A DNA stretch of 64,000 nt from Alistipes sp. (GTDB lineage Bacteria; Bacteroidota; Bacteroidia; Bacteroidales; Rikenellaceae), in assembly GCA_017623115.1 (NCBI GenBank), contig JAGAPT010000036.1, positions 1 to 64,000 on the forward strand, read 5' to 3'. A model generated the notes under the pieces. The model made no database searches. It was not told the DNA's origin and saw only the letters and a list, made by a program, of their open reading frames with translations. The translations under genes were made by a program, and so were the position numbers. Shown in pieces: positions 43,237 through 53,488 of the stretch (position 1 is the first letter of the stretch; each line of letters begins with the position of its first letter).

Positions 43237-46074
43237 ATGCAGCGTTTTCTGACCGAAGTAGCCCATACGCTCTATGAGCGTCACCGCGAACAACTATCCG
43301 AGTTTTCGGTGCTTTTCCCTTCACGACGTGCCCGTCTGTTCTTTGTCGAGGCCCTCGGTGAGGTGGCCGAACGTCCCATGTGGCAACCGCGATGGACAAC
43401 CATCGATGAACTGATGGGTGAGATTTCGGGACTGCAACTCGGCGACCGCCTGCGTCTGGTGACCGAACTATACAAAATTTACAGCACCTTCCACCACGAA
43501 TCCTTCGATAAGTTCTATTTCTGGGGGGAGATGCTGCTCTCCGATTTCGATACGATTGACAAATATCGGGTCGATGCCGACCAGCTCTTTCGCAATGTCG
43601 AGGATATCAAGGAGTTGGAGGCGGATATCTCCTACCTCACGCCCCGCCAGTTGCAGATTCTGCGCTTCTGGTCGTCGTTGGGCCCCGAGGCTGACCTCTC
43701 GGCCGAGAAGCGTCGCTTCCTGGAGATTTGGCGAACGCTGAACCCGCTCTACCACCAATTCCGTGAGCGGCTGTCGCAACTGAACATCGCTTATAACGGC
43801 ATGATGCAACGTGCGGCTGCCGACCGCCTCGAGGCCGGTGAGTTCTCCTTCACGACCCCTCGACGCTTTGTCGTTGCGGGCTTCAATGCCCTGTCGACCT
43901 GCGAGAAAATCCTCTTCCGCTTCCTGCAACACAATGCCGAGACGGAGTTCTATTGGGATTTCGACACCTACTATAAGAACAACCCCGAGCAGGAGGCCGG
44001 TATGTTCATCCGCGAGAACCTCCTTGCCTTTCCGCCTGCTGCCGACCTCACACACGACAACATGGCGCATCAGAAGCAATTTACCTCGGTGGCTGCCGTG
44101 TCGAATGCCGTGCAGTGTAAGTATGTGGCGGGAATCCTGCGCGAATTGGCCCAGGAGGGGCCTCTGGATAAGGATACGGCCATCGTGCTGACCGACGAGA
44201 CGCTGCTCACACCGCTGCTCTATGCCCTGCCCAAAGAGGTGGGCAAGGTGAATGTGACGATGGGTTATCCGTTGCAGCAGAGCCTGGTCTACTCCTTCAT
44301 CGAACGCCTCATCGAGTTGCAGGCTCACGGGCGTCGTCGAGGCGAGGGATATGCCTTCTACCATGTCGATGTAACGGGGCTGCTGAGCCATCCCTATCTG
44401 GCAAATAGCGGGATGGAGCGGTGCATGAAACTGCGTGAACAGATTGTCGAGGAGCGTCGGGTGATGGTCGATGCGGAGAGTCTACGAGGCGAAGCGTTGT
44501 TAGAGACGGTGTTCCGCCCCATCGATGGTTGGGAGTCCTTCTCCGAGTGGCTGGTGGCGGTGCTTGCTGCGGTTGCTGCGAGCATCGAGGAGGGTGCGGA
44601 GCGTAATCGCCATCTGGAGTTCCTGACGATTGCCTCGGAGGAGGTGCGTAAACTGCGCCACGCCTTGCAGCGTTGCGCTATCAGCCTGACGATGGAGGTC
44701 TACACCTCGCTCCTGCGTCGCCACCTGCAGACGGTGCGCATACCCTTTGAGGGTGAGCCGCTGGAGGGGGTGCAGGTGATGGGTATTCTGGAGACCCGTA
44801 ACCTCGATTTCAAGCATGTGATTATCCTCTCGATGACCGACGATAACTTCCCCGGCAACCGCATGGGAAACTCCTCGTTTATCCCCTATAACCTGCGTGC
44901 GGCCTACGAACTGCCCACCCCCGAACACCACGAGGGTGTCTATGCCTACTACTTCTATCGCCTCATGCAACGTGCCGAACGGGTCTGGATGCTCTATTGT
45001 GCCCATGCCGACGAGAAGTCGACCGGTGAGCCGAGTCGCTACATCCGCCAACTCGACTACGAGAGCGGCTTCCAGGTGCAGAAGGTCGAGGTCGGTGTCG
45101 ATGTCAATCTGGTCGAGCCCGATTGCATCGAGGTGGAGAAGGATGAGCGGGTGATGCGTGCCCTGGAACGCTATGTCGATCCCGAGAGCAAGGCTACGCT
45201 TTCGCCCACGGCCCTCTATCGCTATGTGGCGTGCCCTTTGCGTTTCTACTTCCATTCGATCGCCCGCCTGCGGGTCGAGGATGAGGTGGCCGAGGAGATG
45301 GATGCTCCGATGTTTGGTACCATCCTGCATGCTGCGGCCCAGGCGTTGTACGCCTCCCTTGAACGGCAGACACATCCCCGGGATGCCCTCTTGCGCATCA
45401 GTGCCAAACCTGTGGTGCAACAAGCCGTTGAACGAGCCATTGCCGAACACTACCTGCATCAGGAGGAATCCTCCGAATCCGATTATACGGGCAATCTGCT
45501 GCTGGTGCGCAATATCGTAACACGCTACCTCCAACAGGTGTTACGATATGATGCTGCACACGATGATTTTGCCGTCATCGGGCGTGAGATGGGGGTCGAT
45601 TATCGCTTTCCGTTCCGGGCAGCAGGCCGTTCGCTGGAGCTGAAACTGGCCGGTATTGCCGACCGTATTGATAGCCTGGAGGATGGCCGCCTGCGGGTGG
45701 TGGACTACAAGACCGGTTCGGCACATCTCGAATTTGCCGGATTGGAGGCCCTCTTTCATGGGGAGGCCAGGCAACGTCAATCCAATATCCTGCAAACGAT
45801 GCTCTATGCGATGATGCTCAGCCACACGAGCCATCGTGAGGTGGTGCCGTCGCTCTACTACGTGCGTACGCTCCACGATGAGCACTACGAGCCATGGTTG
45901 CAGGATAAAGAGCAGCATGTGGCTGTGGAGGCCTACTCCCACTATGCCGAGCACTTTGAGCAACTGCTGCGTGATACGTTGGCCGAACTCTACGACCCCT
46001 CGATTCCATTCAGCCAGTGCGAAGACCCGAAGGGGTGTACCTATTGCGACTTTAAGCAACTTTGTCGCCGATAG
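43237..46074 (+). CDS. addB: AddB-like PD-(D/E)XK nuclease
   Basis: 945 residues. The N-terminal half is a degenerate helicase scaffold (SVLFPSRRARLFFVEAL, LETRNLDFKHVIILSMTDDNFPG). The C-terminal nuclease has LSPTALYRYVACPLRFYF with the first cluster Cys, FGTILHAAAQALY, RIDSLEDGRLRVVDYKTGS and the closing three Cys in CEDPKGCTYCDFKQLC. Together these form the 4Fe-4S site of AddB-type nucleases. No intact Walker A was seen, as in Bacteroidetes AddB. The start at 43237 (ATG) is preferred over a TTG at 43207. It is divergent from the AddA-like gene across a 101-bp gap with no clear promoter box. Confidence 0.9.
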   Translation: MQRFLTEVAHTLYERHREQLSEFSVLFPSRRARLFFVEALGEVAERPMWQPRWTTIDELMGEISGLQLGDRLRLVTELYKIYSTFHHESFDKFYFWGEMLLSDFDTIDKYRVDADQLFRNVEDIKELEADISYLTPRQLQILRFWSSLGPEADLSAEKRRFLEIWRTLNPLYHQFRERLSQLNIAYNGMMQRAAADRLEAGEFSFTTPRRFVVAGFNALSTCEKILFRFLQHNAETEFYWDFDTYYKNNPEQEAGMFIRENLLAFPPAADLTHDNMAHQKQFTSVAAVSNAVQCKYVAGILRELAQEGPLDKDTAIVLTDETLLTPLLYALPKEVGKVNVTMGYPLQQSLVYSFIERLIELQAHGRRRGEGYAFYHVDVTGLLSHPYLANSGMERCMKLREQIVEERRVMVDAESLRGEALLETVFRPIDGWESFSEWLVAVLAAVAASIEEGAERNRHLEFLTIASEEVRKLRHALQRCAISLTMEVYTSLLRRHLQTVRIPFEGEPLEGVQVMGILETRNLDFKHVIILSMTDDNFPGNRMGNSSFIPYNLRAAYELPTPEHHEGVYAYYFYRLMQRAERVWMLYCAHADEKSTGEPSRYIRQLDYESGFQVQKVEVGVDVNLVEPDCIEVEKDERVMRALERYVDPESKATLSPTALYRYVACPLRFYFHSIARLRVEDEVAEEMDAPMFGTILHAAAQALYASLERQTHPRDALLRISAKPVVQQAVERAIAEHYLHQEESSESDYTGNLLLVRNIVTRYLQQVLRYDAAHDDFAVIGREMGVDYRFPFRAAGRSLELKLAGIADRIDSLEDGRLRVVDYKTGSAHLEFAGLEALFHGEARQRQSNILQTMLYAMMLSHTSHREVVPSLYYVRTLHDEHYEPWLQDKEQHVAVEAYSHYAEHFEQLLRDTLAELYDPSIPFSQCEDPKGCTYCDFKQLCRR

Positions 46075-46094
46075 TGTGGTGATCATCCGCTGAT

Positions 46095-46667
46095 TTAATC
46101 CTCGAAGCGAACCCGATAGTAGGGCGCACCGCTGGCCGCTGCGGCAGCAATGCCGACGGCCGAGTCCTCGAAGATAAGTGTTTCGCAGGGCAGGCATCCC
46201 TCTCGTCGCATCACCTCCTGAAAACAATCCGGAGCAGGCTTCGGGCGTTCGATTTCCAAGCCCGAGAGAATCCCGTCAATGCCCCCCTCGAGGTGTAGGT
46301 GGTGCATCACGTTGTCGATGTTGGCTCGGCTACCCGTTGAGACAATCCAGACACGTCCTCCCTCCTGCCGAAACTGCCGACAAAACGCCCACAGAGGTTC
46401 GTTGAGCCGCAGCGTGTCGAAATAGGAGGGGTAGAGGGCGATTTTTCGCAGCCGCAGGCGTTCCCGCTCGGCAGGGTCGGTGATGCCCATCGTGGTCATA
46501 AACTCGTTACACCGCATGCCGAAATAGCGTGTCAGATAGGTCTGCTCATCGATGTGGATACCCACCTCGGCCAAGGTTTGGATATAGGCACGTGCGTTGG
46601 CTCGACGGGTGTCGACCAGTGTGCCGTCGAAGTCGAGCAAGAGCAGGCGGATGGGGTGGTACTGCAT
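46095..46667 (-). CDS. HAD-family phosphatase (beta-phosphoglucomutase-like)
   Basis: 190 residues of the haloacid dehalogenase fold, subclass I. LLLDFDGTLVDT holds the nucleophile Asp and the acid Asp, IVSTGSRANI is motif II, ERPKPAPDCFQEV carries the motif III Lys, and IFEDSAVGIAAAAASG is motif IV. A helical cap lies at about 20-85. Family members dephosphorylate sugar phosphates such as phosphoglycolate or hexose phosphates; the substrate is not predictable here. It follows the two M23 peptidase genes by 13 bp on the same strand. Confidence 0.88.
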   Translation of the reverse strand: MQYHPIRLLLLDFDGTLVDTRRANARAYIQTLAEVGIHIDEQTYLTRYFGMRCNEFMTTMGITDPAERERLRLRKIALYPSYFDTLRLNEPLWAFCRQFRQEGGRVWIVSTGSRANIDNVMHHLHLEGGIDGILSGLEIERPKPAPDCFQEVMRREGCLPCETLIFEDSAVGIAAAAASGAPYYRVRFED

Positions 46668-46680
46668 GGCTGTCGAAGGG

Positions 46681-47631
46681 TTAGTCGAAGGCCTGCATGC
46701 CCGATTGGGCGATGCGCATCAGTCGCTGATATTCAGAGGGTTTTAACTCCATGAAGAAGTAGTGGATGGGGTCTACGCGTACCCCCTTCAGACGCACTTC
46801 ATAGTGCAGGTGGGGCGCGAGTGAAAGACCCGTATCTCCCGAGAGGGCGATGATGTCGCCCCGACGTACCCGTTGCCCCTTCGTAACCGAGATTTTCGAG
46901 AGATGGCTGTAGGAGGTCTCGTAGCCGTTGCCGTGGTCGATGACGACGGTTTGTCCCGAGGTGGAGTTACGACGCGATACGTCGCGCACCGTGCCGTCGG
47001 CCGTAGCAAAGACACGGGTTCCCTCGGGAATGGCATAATCGACTCCCTGATGCGATTGCAACGTCTTGTAGAAGGGATGGATGCGCATGCCATAGGAGGT
47101 TGTCAGCAGCGTGAGTTGCTTGTTGTTGACGGGCTGAATGGCCGGAATTTGGTTGCATCCTTCGCCTACACGCTGTATCTCATTATCAAGAGCCAGATAG
47201 CTCTCGCTCAACTCCTCCATCTGCTCCTCCATGGCCTGTATACGCCCCGTCAGGTCACGCTTCAGCGCACGTGTCGAGCGGTTGAAAATGGCGTCGTAGG
47301 TGAGGTTGCGCTGCTTCTCATACTCGGTGTCGAAGTCGTAGGGATCTGACTCGAAGAGTGAACGGAACACACCTCGGTCACGCTCCGAGAGATTCTCCAA
47401 GACGAGCATCAACGTGTCGTAGCGTTGCGTGAGCGTTTCGTATTCGCTGCGCAGTCGATCTGTCTCGTGTTTCATCTCATACTCCATTGGTGTGTCGAAG
47501 AAAATCGAGAAGCCGACATAGTAGAGTACCGCAGCACCTATCCAGACAAAAAACGAGATGAGCAGCTGCAACAATTGCTTTTTGCGGCTGCGAGGCTTGC
47601 TCGTTCGGGAGGTATGCTTGGTGGTTGCCAT
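46681..47631 (-). CDS. M23 peptidoglycan endopeptidase, membrane-anchored
   Basis: 316 residues: a basic N-terminus, one membrane helix (about 20-45), a coiled coil (about 55-150, Glu/Leu/Arg-rich) and a LytM domain with SHQGVDYAIPEGT and APHLHYEVRL. The metal-binding pattern H-x3-D plus H-x-H is intact. This suggests an active periplasmic metalloprotease cutting cross-links, or a divisome/elongasome factor. It is a paralog of the gene immediately upstream, with a 16-bp gap. Confidence 0.9.
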   Translation of the reverse strand: MATTKHTSRTSKPRSRKKQLLQLLISFFVWIGAAVLYYVGFSIFFDTPMEYEMKHETDRLRSEYETLTQRYDTLMLVLENLSERDRGVFRSLFESDPYDFDTEYEKQRNLTYDAIFNRSTRALKRDLTGRIQAMEEQMEELSESYLALDNEIQRVGEGCNQIPAIQPVNNKQLTLLTTSYGMRIHPFYKTLQSHQGVDYAIPEGTRVFATADGTVRDVSRRNSTSGQTVVIDHGNGYETSYSHLSKISVTKGQRVRRGDIIALSGDTGLSLAPHLHYEVRLKGVRVDPIHYFFMELKPSEYQRLMRIAQSGMQAFD

Positions 47632-47647
47632 CGGTTACAATGCTTAT

Positions 47648-48649
47648 TTACAAGGCTTCAAATTTCGTATCGCGCATCTGCTCCATCAGACGCTCATACT
47701 CCTCCTCGCTCATGTGGCGGTTGAAGTAGTTGACCGGATTGACCGGACGTCCCTTGTAGATGACCTCGTAGTGGAGATGGGAGCTGGTCGAATGGCCTGT
47801 ATTGCCGGCCAGACCGATGAGTTGTCCACGACGTACCGTATCACCTCGTTCGACGAGTGGTTTGTCGAGGTGGGCATAGCGGGTCTTATAGCCAAATCCG
47901 TGATTCAAAAGTATTTGTCGGCCAAATCCGCCATTGAAGCCCGAGGCATTGACCTTCTCTACGATGGCATCGCCTGTGGCATAAATCGGTGTGCCGCGAC
48001 GGCATCCGAAATCGACACCGTTGTGGGGGCGTACTCGCTTCAGGATGGGGTGGAAACGACGCGGATTGAAGGCTCCGATGCTGCCTCGGAGTTCCGAGCG
48101 GTCGATGGGCCAGATGGCCGGAATCGAGAGCGTCATCTGCTCCTTGTCGGTCGAGAGAGCCTGCAACTCGTCGAACGACACCGACTCGAGGTAGAGCATG
48201 CGGGCCAGGTGGTCGAGTTGTTTCCATGTGGGTATCATCAACTGCGCAAAGGGCTCGTCGTGCAGGTCGGCATATTTTTGGTCGCCATACTCCTGCCATA
48301 CGGTGGGCATCGACAGCGTATCGGTCGAGAAGAGCGCACGATAGACGTAATTGTCGCGGTGGCGAATCTCGTCGGTGCGTTGTTGGGCAGTGCGGATGCG
48401 CTCCTGTAGGATGCGGTATTTAATCATCAATTCGCGGTTGTCGCGGTTGATGCGGTACATCTTGGGCGTGAGAAACAGGTAGGAGAAGAGTACGTTGATG
48501 ACCGAGACGAGGATGAATCCCAAGAGCAGTTTGCGGATGAGACGATAGGCCCGCAGACGCAAACGAACCCCCTCCTCCTCGCGGTGGATGGCTGAAGGTT
48601 GCTGCAAAACGGGGTTTTGCGCCTCGATGGGGCTCTCTTTTTGCGTCAT
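47648..48649 (-). CDS. M23 peptidoglycan endopeptidase, paralog
   Basis: 333 residues with the same layout: cytosolic start, one membrane helix (about 37-60), a coiled coil (to about 150) and a LytM domain with RPHNGVDFGCRRGT and SSHLHYEVIYKGRPVNP. Zn ligands H-x3-D and H-x-H are present. It is the first gene of the three-gene unit ending in the HAD phosphatase. Its promoter overlaps the alaS promoter in the divergent gap. Tandem membrane-anchored M23 genes probably arose by duplication. Confidence 0.9.
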   Translation of the reverse strand: MTQKESPIEAQNPVLQQPSAIHREEEGVRLRLRAYRLIRKLLLGFILVSVINVLFSYLFLTPKMYRINRDNRELMIKYRILQERIRTAQQRTDEIRHRDNYVYRALFSTDTLSMPTVWQEYGDQKYADLHDEPFAQLMIPTWKQLDHLARMLYLESVSFDELQALSTDKEQMTLSIPAIWPIDRSELRGSIGAFNPRRFHPILKRVRPHNGVDFGCRRGTPIYATGDAIVEKVNASGFNGGFGRQILLNHGFGYKTRYAHLDKPLVERGDTVRRGQLIGLAGNTGHSTSSHLHYEVIYKGRPVNPVNYFNRHMSEEEYERLMEQMRDTKFEAL

Positions 48650-48677
48650 GGTCGAAAAAACTCCTTATAATATGGTG

Positions 48678-48708
48678 CAAATTTAGCGTAAATTGTGTAA
48701 TTTTGCAA
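48678..48708. promoter_or_regulatory. Overlapping divergent promoters of the M23 operon and alaS
   Basis: On the minus strand TTG at 48708-48706, 20 bases, TAAATTTG at 48685-48678 is a complete promoter for the M23 genes. On the plus strand TAATTTTG at 48698-48705 is a -7 box for alaS with only a weak -33. The two cores share the same 31 bases, so polymerase could occupy only one at a time. Confidence 0.65.
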
Positions 48709-48782
48709 CCCGAATTGCGAAGCCTGCATCGTTGATGCGCTTCCTGATGCAAAACGCAAACGAATTAAAATTAGTATACAGC

Positions 48783-51404
48783 ATGGAATCAAGTAAAATC
48801 CGCCAAGCCTTTTTGGACTTTTTCGCATCGAAGGAGCATGCCATCGTGCCGTCGGCTCCGATGGTCGTGAAGGGCGACCCGACGTTGATGTTTACCAACG
48901 CCGGTATGAACCAGTTTAAGGATATCTTCCTGGGCAATGCTCCGCGTAAATATCCGCGTGCAGCCGATACGCAGAAGTGCCTGCGTGTGTCGGGTAAACA
49001 CAACGACCTCGAGGAGGTAGGCCACGATACCTACCACCACACGATGTTCGAGATGCTCGGTAACTGGTCCTATGGCGATTACTTCAAGAAGGAGGCGATC
49101 GAGTGGGCTTGGGAGTTGTTGCATGATGTCTACAAGTTGCCTGCCGAGCGCATGTACGCCACGGTTTTCGAGGGCTCGGAGGAGGATGGTGTGCCGTTTG
49201 ACCAGGAGGCCTACGACTATTGGTTGCAGTTCCTGCCGGCCGACCACATCATTCGTGGTAACAAGCACGATAACTTCTGGGAGATGGGCGAAACGGGCCC
49301 CTGCGGTCCCTGCTCGGAGATTCACTTCGACCTGCGCGATGAGGCTGAAATTGCCGAGAAGCCGGGTCGCGAGATGGTCAACATGGGTCATCCGCAGGTC
49401 ATCGAGATTTGGAACCTGGTCTTCATGCAGTTCAACCGCAAGGCCAACGGCTCGCTCGAGGAGTTGCCGGCTCGCAATGTCGATACGGGTATGGGCTTCG
49501 AGCGTCTTTGCATGGTGATGCAGGGCAAGAAGTCGAACTACGATACGGATGTCTTCCAGCCGACGATTCAGCGCATCGCCGAGTTCTCGGGCAAGCAGTA
49601 TGGCGTGGATGAGAAGTGCGATGTGGCGATGCGTGTGATTGCCGACCACCTGCGTGCCATCTCGTTCTCGATTGCCGATGGTCAGCTGCCGTCGAACGTG
49701 AAGGCCGGTTATGTGATTCGCCGCATTCTGCGTCGTGCCGTGCGTTACGGTTACACCTACCTCGGTTTCAACGAGCCGATGCTGTGCAAACTCGTTCCGG
49801 TGCTGGTGGCACAGATGGGTGAGCAGTTCCCCGAACTCAAGGCCCAGCAGACACTCATCGAGAAGGTGATTGAGGAGGAGGAGGCTTCGTTCCTGCGCAC
49901 GCTGGCTACGGGTATCAACCTGCTGGATGGCGTGATTGCCCGCACGAAAAAGGAGGGCAAGGAGCGCATCTCGGGTAAGGATGCCTTCGAATTGTACGAT
50001 ACGTTCGGTTTCCCGATTGACCTCACGGAGCTCATCGCTCGTGAGCAGGGTGTAGGTGTCGACCTGCCCGCCTTTGAGGAGGAGTTGCAGGCCCAGAAGG
50101 CGCGTTCGCGCAACGCTGCTGCGGTCGATACCGATGACTGGGTCGAGTTGTTCCCGCTGCCGCAGAGCGAGTTTACGGGCTATGATACGTTGACCGATGA
50201 GGTGAAGATTGCCCGCTATCGTCGTGTGACGTCGAAGGGTAAGACCACCTATCAGCTTGTCTTCGACCACACGCCGTTCTATGGTAACTCGGGCGGTCAG
50301 ATGGGCGACACGGGTTACATCGAGAGTGTCAACGAACGTGTGAATATTGTCGCTACGGAGAAGGAGAATGGGCTGATTATTCACATCGTGACGACCCTCC
50401 CGGAGAATCCTGCGGCTGTTTTCACGGCTGTTGTGGATGCCGAGAAGCGTCAGTCGGCTGCCAATAACCATACGGCTACGCACCTTATGCACGAGGCGCT
50501 GCGCACGGTGCTGGGTACGCATGTCGAGCAGAAGGGCTCGCTCGTGACGCCCGAGTCGCTGCGTTTCGACTTCTCGCACTTCCAGAAGGTAACGCCCGAG
50601 GAGTTGCGTGAGGTGGAGCGTCTGGTGAACCGTAAGATTCGTGCCAACCACCTGCTCGAGGAGAACCGTGAGGCAACGAAGGAGGAGGCCGAGGCTGCCG
50701 GAGCAATGATGCTCTTCGGTGAGAAGTATGGCGACAAGGTGCGCATGGTGAAGTTCGGCTCGTCGGTGGAGTTGTGCGGTGGTACGCACACGAGTGCTAC
50801 GGGAACGATCGGTCTCTTCAAGATTATCTCGGAGGGTGCCATCTCGGCCGGTGTACGCCGTATTGAGGCTGTGACGGGCGAGAAGGCCGAGACGATGCTC
50901 TACACGATTGAGGATACGATGCGCTCGTTGAGTGAGTCGCTGCACAACTCGCAGGTGATGCAGGCCGTGCAGAAGATGATCGAGAACAACGAGAGCCTCG
51001 CCAAGGAGGTCGAGGAGATGCGCAAGGAGCAGGTCGTGCAGGTGGCCGATCGTCTCTTTGCTCAACTCAAGGAGCAGGACGAGATGCAGTTGTTGCGTGC
51101 CGTACTGCCGCGTCGTGCCGACTTTGTGAAGGATTTGGCCTACAATTTGCGCACGCGTGCTCCGCGTCTGGTCTTTGTCGTGGGTGTCGTGAACGACAAC
51201 AAACCGAACCTTACGATTATGCTGGGCGACGAGATTACGGCACGTGGTGTCAATGCCGGTGCTGTAGTGCGTGAGGCTGCCAAGCTGATGCAGGGTGGTG
51301 GTGGCGGTCAGGCCTTCTTCGCTACGGCCGGTGGCAAGAACCCCGACGGCTTGCAGGCTGCTATCGACAAGGCGGTGGAATTGATTGCCGCACAACTCAA
51401 ATAA
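48783..51404 (+). CDS. alaS: Alanyl-tRNA synthetase
   Basis: 873 residues. Class II core: [80 protein letters not shown] and DTGMGFERL. The editing domain has [13 protein letters not shown] (His-x3-His near 562) and [10 protein letters not shown] (near 664) for Zn binding and mischarged Ser-tRNA hydrolysis. The C-terminal C-Ala domain has [15 protein letters not shown]. The start MESSKIRQ is chosen over a 30-codon upstream extension that overlaps the promoter. gpmI follows after 22 bp. Confidence 0.98.
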   Translation: MESSKIRQAFLDFFASKEHAIVPSAPMVVKGDPTLMFTNAGMNQFKDIFLGNAPRKYPRAADTQKCLRVSGKHNDLEEVGHDTYHHTMFEMLGNWSYGDYFKKEAIEWAWELLHDVYKLPAERMYATVFEGSEEDGVPFDQEAYDYWLQFLPADHIIRGNKHDNFWEMGETGPCGPCSEIHFDLRDEAEIAEKPGREMVNMGHPQVIEIWNLVFMQFNRKANGSLEELPARNVDTGMGFERLCMVMQGKKSNYDTDVFQPTIQRIAEFSGKQYGVDEKCDVAMRVIADHLRAISFSIADGQLPSNVKAGYVIRRILRRAVRYGYTYLGFNEPMLCKLVPVLVAQMGEQFPELKAQQTLIEKVIEEEEASFLRTLATGINLLDGVIARTKKEGKERISGKDAFELYDTFGFPIDLTELIAREQGVGVDLPAFEEELQAQKARSRNAAAVDTDDWVELFPLPQSEFTGYDTLTDEVKIARYRRVTSKGKTTYQLVFDHTPFYGNSGGQMGDTGYIESVNERVNIVATEKENGLIIHIVTTLPENPAAVFTAVVDAEKRQSAANNHTATHLMHEALRTVLGTHVEQKGSLVTPESLRFDFSHFQKVTPEELREVERLVNRKIRANHLLEENREATKEEAEAAGAMMLFGEKYGDKVRMVKFGSSVELCGGTHTSATGTIGLFKIISEGAISAGVRRIEAVTGEKAETMLYTIEDTMRSLSESLHNSQVMQAVQKMIENNESLAKEVEEMRKEQVVQVADRLFAQLKEQDEMQLLRAVLPRRADFVKDLAYNLRTRAPRLVFVVGVVNDNKPNLTIMLGDEITARGVNAGAVVREAAKLMQGGGGGQAFFATAGGKNPDGLQAAIDKAVELIAAQLK

Positions 51405-51426
51405 GTGATTGAAAAAGCAAAGAAAT

Positions 51427-52953
51427 ATGGCTAATAAAGTATTACTGATGATTCTCGACGGCTGGGGTAACGGCCGTCACGATAAGGCGGATGTCATCTC
51501 GGCGGTGCATCCGGAGTATATCTCGAAGATGACCGAGCAGTATCCCCATGCCGAATTGCGCACCGACGGTGAGAATGTCGGTCTGCCGGAGGGACAGATG
51601 GGTAACTCGGAGGTGGGTCACCTCAATATCGGTGCCGGACGTGTGGTCTACCAGGATCTGGTGAAGATCAACCGCGCCTGCCGCGACAACTCGATTATGC
51701 AGAACAAGGAGGTGGTTGCTGCCTTCGAATATGCCAAGGAACACGGCTCGGCTGTGCATCTGATGGGTCTGACGTCGGATGGTGGTGTGCACTCCTCGCT
51801 GGAGCATCTCTTCAAGTTGATTGACATCGCCAAGGCTTACGACATCGAGAAGACCTATGCACACTGTTTCATGGATGGTCGTGATACCGACCCGCGTAGC
51901 GGTAAGGGCTTCATCGAGCAACTGGAGCAGCACATGGCTACGACGACGGGTACGATTGCTACGATTATCGGTCGTTACTACGCCATGGACCGCGATAAGC
52001 GTTGGGAGCGTGTGAAGGTGGCCTACGATGCCCTGGTCGAGGGTGTCGGTGAGCAGGCAACCGATATGGTGGCAGCTGTGCAGGCCTCGTATGACGCCGA
52101 GGTAACCGACGAGTTTATCAAGCCGATTGTCAAGGTGGATGGTGCGGGTAATCCGGTGGGTCTGATTCGCCCGAACGATGTGGTGATCTTCTTCAACTAC
52201 CGCAACGACCGCGCCAAGGAGTTGACGATTGTTCTCACGCAGGAGGATATGCCCGAGGCCGGCATGCACACCATGCCGCTCTACTACTGCTGCATGACCC
52301 CCTATGATGCCAAATTTACGGGCTTGCATATCCTCTTCGACAAAGAGAACGTGCAGAACACGATTGGCGAGTGGGTGTCGAAGCAGGGGCTGAGCCAGCT
52401 GCGCATCGCCGAGACGGAGAAATATGCCCACGTGACCTTCTTCCTCAATGGAGGTCGTGAGGATAAGTTTGAGGGTGAGGAGCGCATCCTGGTCGCTTCA
52501 CCGAAGGTGGCAACCTACGACCTGCAACCCGAGATGTCGGCTCCCGAGGTAGCCGATAAGTTGGTCGAGGCACTCAATACGCAGCAGTTCGACTTTGTCT
52601 GCCTGAACTTCGCCAATGGTGATATGGTAGGCCATACAGGTGTCTACGAGGCCATTGTAACGGCTGTGAAGGCAGTTGATAAGTGTGTGGAGAAGGTGGT
52701 CGAGGCAGCCAAGCGCAACGGCTACGAGGTGGTGCAGATTGCCGACCATGGAAATGCTGACAACGCAGTGAACGCTGACGGCTCGCCCAATACGGCTCAC
52801 TCGCTCAACCCGGTGCCCATTGTGGTGGTTTCGGAGCGTGTGAAGGCGGTACACAATGGTATTCTGGCCGATGTGGCTCCGACGGTGCTCGAACTGATGG
52901 GTATTCCCCAACCCGAGCAGATGTCGGGACACTCGCTGGTCGAGTTGAAATAG
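51427..52953 (+). CDS. gpmI: 2,3-bisphosphoglycerate-independent phosphoglycerate mutase
   Basis: 508 residues of the alkaline-phosphatase superfamily i[24 protein letters not shown], then [17 protein letters not shown] with the phosphoserine Ser near residue 60. [41 protein letters not shown] and [14 protein letters not shown] (Mn ligands) follow. It interconverts 3- and 2-phosphoglycerate in glycolysis. ATG at 51427 is preferred over the in-frame TTG at 51409. It is cotranscribed with alaS and ended by a shared bidirectional terminator. Confidence 0.97.
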   Translation: MANKVLLMILDGWGNGRHDKADVISAVHPEYISKMTEQYPHAELRTDGENVGLPEGQMGNSEVGHLNIGAGRVVYQDLVKINRACRDNSIMQNKEVVAAFEYAKEHGSAVHLMGLTSDGGVHSSLEHLFKLIDIAKAYDIEKTYAHCFMDGRDTDPRSGKGFIEQLEQHMATTTGTIATIIGRYYAMDRDKRWERVKVAYDALVEGVGEQATDMVAAVQASYDAEVTDEFIKPIVKVDGAGNPVGLIRPNDVVIFFNYRNDRAKELTIVLTQEDMPEAGMHTMPLYYCCMTPYDAKFTGLHILFDKENVQNTIGEWVSKQGLSQLRIAETEKYAHVTFFLNGGREDKFEGEERILVASPKVATYDLQPEMSAPEVADKLVEALNTQQFDFVCLNFANGDMVGHTGVYEAIVTAVKAVDKCVEKVVEAAKRNGYEVVQIADHGNADNAVNADGSPNTAHSLNPVPIVVVSERVKAVHNGILADVAPTVLELMGIPQPEQMSGHSLVELK

Positions 52954-52956
52954 CAA

Positions 52957-52987
52957 AAAAGAGTCGGTGAGCCGACTCTTTTTTTTT
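52957..52987. terminator. Bidirectional terminator between gpmI and the ProX-like gene
   Basis: AAGAGTCGG (52959-52967) pairs with CCGACTCTT (52972-52980) over TGAG. It is preceded by an A-run and followed by nine or more T, so it can act for both convergent units. Confidence 0.9.
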
Positions 52988-52989
52988 GT

Positions 52990-53487
52990 TTAGTAGAGCT
53001 CGATGAACTCGTAACTATTGCCGACGGCTGCGAGGTAGCGCAGAAACTCCCCCTGCTCGATGACCACGGTGGCGCGGTTATCGTTCGGGTGGAATGAGAG
53101 GGAGGGGTGGTGTCGCAGGTTGGCATCCAAAAAGAGGTGCACATGCTGCTCGGGGTCGTTGATGAGGCCAAAGGGCGATACCGAGCCCGGGCGCAGACCG
53201 AGCCACCGCTCCATGCGTTGCTCGGAGGCAAACGAGAGTTTCCCCTGATGCAGTCGCTGTTCGAGGTCGTGAATTGCCATCGACTGCTCGCAGTCGAAGC
53301 AGACCAGATAGTGGCGGTTGCCCTTGTGGTTGCGGAAAAAGAGGTTCTTGCAGTGCTTCGAGCCGTCGGCATGCCAATACTGACGGGCAATCTCGATGGT
53401 CGGAGCCTCGGGATGCTCATAATAGGTGTAGCGGATGGCGTGGCGGTCGAGGTAGTCGAAGACCGCCTGCATACGTTCGGTAATCAT
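52990..53487 (-). CDS. YbaK/ProX-like aminoacyl-tRNA deacylase
   Basis: 165 residues of the YbaK/ProRS-editing-domain fold: ARQYWHADGSKHCKNLFFRNHKGNR-type segment with the CKNLF motif, LSFASEQRMERWLGLRPGSVSPFGL (the GSVSPFGL loop is diagnostic), and HPNDNRATVVIE. It removes misacylated Ala from tRNA-Pro in trans. ATG at 53487 is used; a TTG five codons earlier would overlap the TcdA stop. It is the last gene of the TatD-TcdA-ProX unit. Confidence 0.9.
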   Translation of the reverse strand: MITERMQAVFDYLDRHAIRYTYYEHPEAPTIEIARQYWHADGSKHCKNLFFRNHKGNRHYLVCFDCEQSMAIHDLEQRLHQGKLSFASEQRMERWLGLRPGSVSPFGLINDPEQHVHLFLDANLRHHPSLSFHPNDNRATVVIEQGEFLRYLAAVGNSYEFIELY

Positions 53488-53488
53488 C

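Noticed and set aside
48789..51395. 868-codon open frame antisense to alaS
   Set aside because: It is the complement of a complete, motif-rich alaS. The translation is His/Leu/Arg-rich with no family features; long shadow frames are common in GC-rich genes.
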